Source of the DNA: Candidatus Sumerlaeota bacterium
Lineage (GTDB): Bacteria; Sumerlaeota; Sumerlaeia; JADFCT01
DNA: 6,531 nt
NCBI GenBank assembly: GCA_026398575.1
Contig: JAPLSP010000730.1
Coordinates: forward strand, 1-6,531
Direction of reading: 5' to 3'
A model generated the notes under the pieces. That model did not search any database. It was not told the DNA's origin and saw nothing but the letters and a program-made list of their open reading frames with translations. Position numbers and translations under genes: made by a program. Of the stretch, positions 1 through 4,804 are shown piece by piece. Within the stretch, counting starts at the first letter, position 1. Every line of letters begins with the position of its first letter.

Positions 1-1734
1 GCCGCTGATAAATCTACCAAGCCTAAAGCATCAGCGCCAGCTGCGGCGAAAAAAAACGATTCCGCGACATCCAAGAGCGCATCCACTCCAAAGACGACAT
101 CGAAGGACTCCACTCCCAAAGCAACATCAAAGGACTCCGCTGCCAAGAAGGCAAAGGATGACGACAAGGATAAGCTTCGCGAAGTTTATAAGAAAGTTGG
201 CAAGTTTATCGTCTGCATGACGCGCGATGATAAAGGATGCGTGTGGGTCGGAACCGAAGACGAAGGCGTATTCCGATTCGATCCTGAAGCCGCAGCCAGC
301 AAAGAATGGACGCAATTCACCCGCGTGAAAACCGGCGGCAAAGCCGAACCGAGCACCATGGGCGCCGTCATGCGCGAACCGGGCGACACCGCCCTCGGCG
401 ACGACAACGCCTACGCCATCGCCTGCGACAAACTCGGCCGTATCTGGGTTGGCACACTCAATCACGGCGTCAGCGTCTATAACGGCGAATCCTGGCGCAC
501 CTACGACCGCCTCGACGGCCCCCTCGGCGAACGCATCTTCGACATCGCCGTCTGCCCAACCACCGGCGACATCTGGATCGCCAGCAGTTTGGGCCTGGCA
601 AGATATACATCGCTCAATAATCCTGCCTCTAATAGTTCTGTCCCCAATAGTCCTGTCTCTCAACCCGCGCGCCCCAACTCGGAACCCGGAACTCGGAACT
701 ATGAACTGGGCGCCTGGCGCTACTACATCCGCGCCGCCGAATGCATGACGCTCGATAAATATCCCTCATCCCTGACCGCGCGCCAAACCGCCTGCCTCAT
801 CGAATGCCTCCCCGAAGACCAATGCTCCAGCCTCGCCTTCGACAAGGACGGCAATCTCTACGTCGGCACGCAATGCCATGGCCTCGCCATCGCCTCCGCA
901 AAAGACGACTACAAATCCTGGCGCTACGTCCGCGCCCCCGAACGCTTCGGCAAAGACAAAACCTGCTCGCTCCCGCTCGACGCCGAAGGAGATGGCCTTC
1001 CCTCCAACCTCATCAATCAAATCCTCGTCGCGAGTGACGGCGTGATCTGGGTAGGAACCACCTGCGGCCTGGCATGGAGCGAAGATGGCGGCGATAGATT
1101 TCGCTATCTTCGCGGCAAAGACTATGCCGCAAAGATCAAAGGCCTCTATGGTGGCGCTCCCAAGGAATGGAAAGAGGCATCCAAGAGCATCACGGACAGG
1201 TTGCTGCCGGAAGACTACATCACTTGCCTTGCTGAAGACGACGAAGGAAAAATTTGGGTGGGTACGCGCCGAGCAGGCTTTTGCGTCGTCAGCTCGCTGA
1301 GCAAAAAACCAATTCCCAATCTCGATGAGAAATCCTATCTTACCGACAACTACATTGGCGCAATTCAGCCGATGCCCGATGGTCGTCCGTTTATCGCGAG
1401 TTACCAAGGCGGCTTAGTACGAGCTTCACAAGCTGTTGTGGATTTTGCCCGAAAATCCGGCGCCTTCGCAGCCAAAATAGTGCCGCAAAATCCACTGTCG
1501 AATTACTCACAAACCCCAATACGCAAGGCGCAACTGATCGGCCAGCAATCAAAGGAGTTTCTAAACGCCAATCGCCAGTATCAAATTCCTTTTCCTGCGT
1601 CAGCCGCGCTGCCTTCTCCCTCCGATCTTAATGCTCTGTGCTTGCGTGTCGCTTCGCTGCAAAATCCTATGCCTCTTTCTCATGCAGAATATCTAGCGCG
1701 ACTTTACTATAGCTCAGTTCGAAAACAAGCCTAA
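1..1734 (+). CDS. Two-component-regulator-type beta-propeller protein, 5' partial, C-terminus probably lost to an IS
   Basis: The frame is open from base 1 (no start in the window) to TAA at 1732-1734. It opens with a basic Lys/Ser/Thr/Ala-rich linker (about residues 1-60 of the visible part). Repeats of the form hhWVGT-x-GhhhY follow: CVWVGT (from 238), RIWVGT (439), DIWIAS (568), NLYVGT (853), VIWVGT (1042), KIWVGT (1249), and a degenerate one with PFIASYQGGLV (near 1384). This is the signature of the Reg_prop repeat, usually a seven-bladed periplasmic or extracellular sensor propeller. No membrane span, kinase or DNA-binding domain is visible, so a signalling role is not shown; in PVC-type genomes such propellers also occur in large secreted proteins. 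After the propeller comes a Pro/Ser/Leu-rich stretch ending AEYLARLYYSSVRKQA. The stop lies about 40 bases before the IS motif, and the last residues look non-native, so the ORF may be the N-terminal half of a gene continuing at 3621-4804. Codons are GC-rich up to about 1130, less so afterwards. Confidence 0.85.
   Translation, partial: AADKSTKPKASAPAAAKKNDSATSKSASTPKTTSKDSTPKATSKDSAAKKAKDDDKDKLREVYKKVGKFIVCMTRDDKGCVWVGTEDEGVFRFDPEAAASKEWTQFTRVKTGGKAEPSTMGAVMREPGDTALGDDNAYAIACDKLGRIWVGTLNHGVSVYNGESWRTYDRLDGPLGERIFDIAVCPTTGDIWIASSLGLARYTSLNNPASNSSVPNSPVSQPARPNSEPGTRNYELGAWRYYIRAAECMTLDKYPSSLTARQTACLIECLPEDQCSSLAFDKDGNLYVGTQCHGLAIASAKDDYKSWRYVRAPERFGKDKTCSLPLDAEGDGLPSNLINQILVASDGVIWVGTTCGLAWSEDGGDRFRYLRGKDYAAKIKGLYGGAPKEWKEASKSITDRLLPEDYITCLAEDDEGKIWVGTRRAGFCVVSSLSKKPIPNLDEKSYLTDNYIGAIQPMPDGRPFIASYQGGLVRASQAVVDFARKSGAFAAKIVPQNPLSNYSQTPIRKAQLIGQQSKEFLNANRQYQIPFPASAALPSPSDLNALCLRVASLQNPMPLSHAEYLARLYYSSVRKQA
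67..150 (+). repeat. Three imperfect 27-30 nt tandem repeats encoding a basic linker
   Basis: Three in-frame copies begin ACATCVAAG: 67-96 (30 nt), 97-123 (27 nt) and 124-150 (27 nt). They encode TSKSASTPKT, TSKDSTPKA and TSKDSAAKK. They form part of a Lys/Ser/Thr/Ala linker ahead of the propeller. Low-complexity, probably disordered; likely grown by slippage or unequal recombination. Confidence 0.75.
616..660 (+). repeat. Three 15-bp tandem repeats inside a propeller blade
   Basis: Three consecutive 15-mers, 616-630, 631-645 and 646-660, follow the pattern AATARTYCTGYCYCY with few differences. In frame they give NNPAS, NSSVP and NSPVS. They sit in a loop between GLARYTS and GAWRYY, which would normally be adjacent strands of one blade. 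Confidence 0.8.
676..710 (+). repeat. Five heptamer tandem repeats (AACTCGG-like) inside a propeller blade
   Basis: Five consecutive 7-mers are read: AACTCGG (676), AACCCGG (683), AACTCGG (690), AACTATG (697) and AACTGGG (704). Seven is not a multiple of three, so every third unit returns to frame (21 nt, 7 residues). The encoded peptide is NSEPGTRNYELG. Together with the 15-mers it makes a roughly 100-nt low-complexity insert in the blade loop. Confidence 0.75.
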
Positions 1735-1752
1735 ACTTTCGCAATATCAACC

Positions 1753-3459
1753 TTACGCGTCCCCTTCGGCTGTATACATAAACGGCGGCGCGTGGGGAAC
1801 AAGTTTGCCGAAAATGCTTCTCATCTCAGGATCAGCCTCCTCCAGTTGCCATTCGCATCGGGGACGCCCGCCTTGGGGGCCGGCACAACGCAGGACCATG
1901 GCAAGTCGGATGTCGGCCAGTTCATTCAGCAGCGCGTCCAATCCGTCGCGCCAACCCGCCTTGCGCGCTTCGAGTTCGACCAGCCGGGCCAGCAGGTAAG
2001 CCAGCAGGCAGAGGAAGGTGTGGACTCGGACTTTCTGATCGGTCCAGTGAAACTGGGGCCGGACGGCCAGATGGTCGAGGTCCTTGATCTGCCGGAAGGT
2101 TTTTTCAACATGGCTCTGGCCGCGATAGGCCTGGATGATCTCTTCGGTCGTCCAAGCGTGTCGGTCGCTCATCAGAATCTGCTTGCCGAACTGTTCCTCA
2201 TGCAGCCGCTGGATCTCCTTTTCATCGACGCTCCAGTCAAGGCGCTTGTTCCCGCGCGCGCGGGAACGGTAGCGTATCTTCAGAATTTTCCCGATATGCT
2301 GTCCCTTCAGCAGCGCCTGAATGGTCTTCTGGGCGCTGGCCGGGCTGCGCGCTCCGCTTCGAGGCTTGGCCAGCGCCTCCTTCCATGCTTGGAGTTTTGC
2401 CACGCGTTGATTGAGGTGCTGAGCAAGGCCGCGAATCTGCCCGGCGCGCAAGGTTTCACTGATCAGCAGCACCAGCGTTCGCTCCTGACCCCAGACCATC
2501 TTCTTCAGGCGGTGGACGCGCACTCCCTCCAGCGGACCTTCGCCCAACGGCGCATAGTCGGCGGTGGGAATATTCAGGAGATCGGGGTGCTGGCTGGGCG
2601 TCAGAGCCGCCACGTAATGCAGCCCCGCCGTGTCAACGAGCGCCTGGTTGGCCTTGGAGTTGTTTCCGCGGTCGTAGACCAGCGTGATGTCCTCCACGCT
2701 ATTGACGAGCGATTCCAGGCGCTGGCGCACCAGGGTCAGGGAGTCGGGAAATTGCGCGGCGTCGGCTCGGTTGCCCTCATAGACGCGCGAGCACAACGGC
2801 AGGTGGCCGTGGCGCGAAACCAAGAGCGCCAGACTGAACAGACGCAGATCCATGCGGTGTTGTTTGGAGTGGCCGAGCTTGGCCAGGGTCGACCGCGTAT
2901 TCGTGGAAGCGATGTAAGTGAAGAAGTTTGTCGTATCGTAGAACAGCAAGTCCAGCTTGACATCAAAGGTCTTGACGATCCGGATCGTCAGTTCATTTTC
3001 AATGGCCTCCATCGCCCCGAGCGAGATCAAATCCATCTGGTCCCAGAAGTATTGGCTGGTCAGCCGCGAGCAATCGATGTCGAACAACCGGGCCAGCGAC
3101 GTGCCCTTGGCCCACGAAGCCCAGGCCCGCTTGCTCCTCGGCTCCACCGCCCGATTGAGCGCCGCCAACAGCAGCGTCGTCCCGACCGACAGCGCATGGC
3201 GCGACTTGCGCACATGCCGGTCAATGATGGAGACCAGTTCCAACCGGTTCGCCATCGCTTTGAGCGCGGCCACGTCCCCGTGCTGAAACGACTGGAGCCG
3301 CAAGCGTCCGCCTTCGGCCCCCAGCAGCCGCTTGAGCAGATCGTCCGCCGTCCCCAGATACATGACCGGCACAGGGCGCGGCTTGCCGTTGACGCGCCGC
3401 GACTCGACGATGCGCCAATACGATCGGTTGCCCTTACGGATGCGGTCCAAGCTGGCCAT
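1753..3459 (-). CDS. IS1634-family DDE transposase
   Basis: 568-residue transposase of the IS1634 family (IS4-like DDE/RNase H fold), which cuts and joins the IS ends. The N-terminus, MASLDRIRKGNRSYWRIVES followed by RRVNGKPRPV...YLG, is the usual family start. Then come LVSIIDRHV and LLLAALNRAVEPRSKRAWASW. Catalytic residues are recognisable: D175 in LLFYDTTNF, D263 in ITLVYDRGNNS, and E452 in YRGQSHVEKTFRQIK. Length is normal for the family and no internal stop is seen, so it is probably intact. I chose ATG at 3459: the frame stays open upstream to an ATG at 3624, but those 55 extra codons are unlike the family and cross the probable IS end. No Shine-Dalgarno precedes 3459. The C-terminal PFMYTAEGDA is encoded across the left copy of the terminal motif, so the last codons and stop may lie in flanking DNA. 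Confidence 0.93.
   Translation of the reverse strand: MASLDRIRKGNRSYWRIVESRRVNGKPRPVPVMYLGTADDLLKRLLGAEGGRLRLQSFQHGDVAALKAMANRLELVSIIDRHVRKSRHALSVGTTLLLAALNRAVEPRSKRAWASWAKGTSLARLFDIDCSRLTSQYFWDQMDLISLGAMEAIENELTIRIVKTFDVKLDLLFYDTTNFFTYIASTNTRSTLAKLGHSKQHRMDLRLFSLALLVSRHGHLPLCSRVYEGNRADAAQFPDSLTLVRQRLESLVNSVEDITLVYDRGNNSKANQALVDTAGLHYVAALTPSQHPDLLNIPTADYAPLGEGPLEGVRVHRLKKMVWGQERTLVLLISETLRAGQIRGLAQHLNQRVAKLQAWKEALAKPRSGARSPASAQKTIQALLKGQHIGKILKIRYRSRARGNKRLDWSVDEKEIQRLHEEQFGKQILMSDRHAWTTEEIIQAYRGQSHVEKTFRQIKDLDHLAVRPQFHWTDQKVRVHTFLCLLAYLLARLVELEARKAGWRDGLDALLNELADIRLAMVLRCAGPQGGRPRCEWQLEEADPEMRSIFGKLVPHAPPFMYTAEGDA
1772..1783 (+). repeat. Left terminal-repeat candidate of the IS
   Basis: GTATACATAAAC, inverted relative to the copies at 3462-3474 and 3572-3584 and differing by one A. 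It lies within the last codons of the transposase gene (Phe-Met-Tyr-Thr), so a coding constraint could also explain part of it. Confidence 0.5.
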
Positions 3460-3461
3460 TG

Positions 3462-3474
3462 GTTTTATGTATAC
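3462..3474 (-). repeat. Inner right copy of the terminal motif, just upstream of the transposase start
   Basis: GTTTTATGTATAC on the plus strand, identical to the copy at 3572-3584 and 110 bp from it. It ends 2 nt before the ATG at 3459 on the transposase strand. It could be an alternative IS end, a transposase-binding operator, or a -10 region. Confidence 0.55.
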
Positions 3475-3498
3475 CAACGACGTATGGCCGCAGGTCAA
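3468..3498 (-). promoter_or_regulatory. Possible transposase promoter
   Basis: Reading the minus strand, TTGACC (3498-3493) and TATACA (3473-3468) resemble -35 and -10 boxes, with a long 19-nt spacer. Transcription would start about 2 nt before the ATG at 3459, giving a leaderless message; that fits the absence of a Shine-Dalgarno. The -10 box overlaps the repeated motif. Weak evidence from sequence pattern only. Confidence 0.25.
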
Positions 3499-3571
3499 GC
3501 TGAAAATGACCACTAAAAGCAATATTTTTATAGCTAAGTTGCTTAGATAAATATGGGCGTGGTTTGACTGT

Positions 3572-3584
3572 GTTTTATGTATAC
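3572..3584 (-). repeat. Outer right terminal-repeat candidate of the IS
   Basis: GTTTTATGTATAC, an inverted match to 1772-1783. Choosing this copy as the end leaves a leader of about 110 bp in which a transposase promoter could sit, so it is my preferred right end. Confidence 0.5.
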
Positions 3585-3620
3585 GTAAAGAGATGTTAGA
3601 AAACCGCTTGTAACCCCGCC

Positions 3621-3721
3621 TCATTCAACGATCTAATTAATCGCTGGTAACGAGCGAGGTTGCGATTCTCAGTAAACTCGCGCTAGACTGCAAAGATCTT
3701 CATTCATGGGTAGCAGGATTC
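3621..3721 (+). pseudogene. Degenerate coding remnant upstream of the C-terminal fragment
   Basis: The frame of the downstream ORF stays open back to 3641 with no ATG, GTG or TTG start. It encodes EVAILSKLALDCKDLHSWVAG, which reads as natural protein and runs straight into GPHATENDSLRHW. If one extra G near 3658 and a two-base loss near 3645 are allowed, the reading becomes D-x-I-x-R-(Y)-G-N-E-R-V-A-I-L-S-K. That resembles the GDWxGRYG...AIL segment I recall just before GPH in related proteins. This suggests a 5' end that has decayed since the IS arrived. The indel reading is inference; the open frame from 3641 is directly seen. Confidence 0.4.
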
Positions 3722-4804
3722 ATGGGACCTCATGCAACCGAAAATGACTCTTTGCGGCATTGGATCCACTGGATCACAACAGATAATCCCAGAAGCCTCT
3801 ACGTTCCGAATCAGGCGATACGGCGCCAAGCGGAATGGGATGACCATGGCGAAGCATTTCCAAGGACACATGAGGGCCCTGATCTCTGGATTTATATTGA
3901 TGCCTGGGCTCAGGTCAACCGCTTTGCGCTATATTTCTATAATAAGGATGGGCACAAAGGCGAAAACCGCAATCGTGACTACAGGATTGAAATCTACCTA
4001 CATTCAAGCCCGCCAGCCATGCCAGATGGCTCGACCAGAGGGCCGCTCTTGAGCAACGGCAAGCTTTTGCCTAGCGATTTACGAACGCCAGATGGTTCCC
4101 TCGCTCCAAACACATACAAGAAGTTTTTCCGCCTGAATGGATTGCCGATTACGGCGCAGCGCGAACCGATTGCCCAGGCTCGTGTGCGCGACTTTTGGGG
4201 AGGCGTTTACAAGCAGTTTGTCCTGACGGGCCCCTGCAAGTATTGGGTTCGCATCCAAAAAGGCACGAGCCTCAATACTATTGTTTCCGGATGCTTCCTT
4301 GATCCTCTAACCGGACCCCGGCCCAAGTGGGACATTAAGGGCTTGACTCATGGTACCGCATCGGTTCCATATTTCGCGCCCCCTCTACCAGAATCTCTCC
4401 CCACTACGAATTCATGTTATTCCGCCTTTTGTCTCTGGCAGGCATTTGAAAACTCCCAAATGAGCCAAGGCATCGCTTCGCTAATTCTGCCAGCGCGCCG
4501 TTTTGCTTATCGCGCGGCTGATGGGGCCATGCCGGAAACTCCACTTGCGTTCCTCGGTGCCATGAAATGGTATCTAGGCGTTTGGGAGGAAACCGACCGC
4601 GTGCGGTTTCGCGATGACATGAAGATGTTTTGGTGGGCGACGCAGAAAGGTGCTGCGATATTACGGACGCGTCATTACCGCCCTTTTAGCCCGAATGTTT
4701 ATGATACAGCTAAAGAATGGGAAAACCGGCATGGCAAAGAATATGTGCTTAAACCATATCCATTTCGAGGAGGATATAGCGAATGTTTCTCAGACAAAAG
4801 ATGA
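3722..4804 (+). CDS. C-terminal domain fragment of the propeller protein (LRHWIHW/WDDHGE domain)
   Basis: A 360-residue ORF from ATG 3722 to TGA 4802-4804. Conserved-looking motifs in order are GPHATENDSLRHWIHW (residues 2-17), TTDNPRSLY (18-26), RRQAEWDDHGEAFP (about 34-47), GPDLWIYIDAW, ALYFYNKDGHKGENRNRDYRIEIY (a beta-sandwich-like block), CKYWVRIQKG, and a helical C-terminus with LPARRFAYRAADG, WYLGVW and FSPNVYD. I recall this order from large propeller-containing proteins of PVC-type bacteria, but no named domain or activity can be assigned. No signal peptide is present. The only purine-rich stretch, AGGA at 3715-3718, is 3 nt from the ATG, too close to be a good ribosome site, and coding character extends upstream of it. 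So this is more likely a 5'-truncated remnant of the gene at 1-1734 than an independent gene. It overlaps the next gene by 22 nt. Confidence 0.7.
   Translation: MGPHATENDSLRHWIHWITTDNPRSLYVPNQAIRRQAEWDDHGEAFPRTHEGPDLWIYIDAWAQVNRFALYFYNKDGHKGENRNRDYRIEIYLHSSPPAMPDGSTRGPLLSNGKLLPSDLRTPDGSLAPNTYKKFFRLNGLPITAQREPIAQARVRDFWGGVYKQFVLTGPCKYWVRIQKGTSLNTIVSGCFLDPLTGPRPKWDIKGLTHGTASVPYFAPPLPESLPTTNSCYSAFCLWQAFENSQMSQGIASLILPARRFAYRAADGAMPETPLAFLGAMKWYLGVWEETDRVRFRDDMKMFWWATQKGAAILRTRHYRPFSPNVYDTAKEWENRHGKEYVLKPYPFRGGYSECFSDKR
4767..4774 (+). promoter_or_regulatory. Strong Shine-Dalgarno that fixes the start at 4783
   Basis: GAGGAGGA at 4767-4774 lies 8 nt before ATG 4783. The in-frame ATG at 4801, which overlaps the upstream TGA as ATGA, has no comparable site. 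An in-frame TAG at 4777-4779 rules out a longer reading. The site sits inside the upstream coding sequence, so the two genes may be translationally coupled. Confidence 0.75.

Larger units (their letters stand above)
1772..3584 (-). mobile_element. IS1634-family insertion sequence (approximate ends)
   Basis: The element is defined by the transposase and by inverted copies of one motif: GTATACATAAAC at 1772-1783, and its reverse complement GTTTTATGTATAC at 3572-3584. These ends give about 1.8 kb, a usual size for the family. A second right-hand copy at 3462-3474 gives an alternative end (about 1.7 kb). Because GTATAC is its own reverse complement, it cannot be told whether it belongs to the terminal repeat or is a 6-bp target duplication flanking ATAAA(A)C. 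Similarity does not extend inward beyond about 12 bp, so the boundaries are provisional; the transposase stop at 1753 lies outside the left motif, so the true left end could also be further left. IS1634 and IS1549 are known for variable-length target duplications; no long flanking direct repeat was found by eye. Confidence 0.6.

Noticed and set aside
127..663. Minus-strand and alternative-frame ORFs within the propeller gene
   Set aside because: The propeller repeats occupy frame 1 continuously; the others are shadows of GC-rich coding DNA.
1792..3516. A 574-codon open frame on the plus strand, antisense to the transposase
   Set aside because: The minus-strand product has clear IS1634-family motifs and a catalytic triad. 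The plus-strand translation is rich in Gln/Arg/Leu with no recognisable domain, as expected for the shadow of a GC-rich gene.
1708..3540. TATAGCTCAGTT (1708) and TATAGCTAAGTT (3529) as a possible target duplication around the IS
   Set aside because: They match at 11 of 12 bases with no extension and do not abut plausible inverted ends; chance cannot be excluded.
3534..3546. Small inverted repeat CTAAG-TTG-CTTAG near the right end of the IS
   Set aside because: Only a 5-bp stem with no T-tract; too short to call a terminator or operator.
3460..3624. A 55-residue N-terminal extension of the transposase with a lipoprotein-like hydrophobic stretch (FSLTCG)
   Set aside because: The family start is at MASLDR (3459), and the extension crosses the terminal motif of the IS; it is AT-rich non-coding DNA that happens to stay open.
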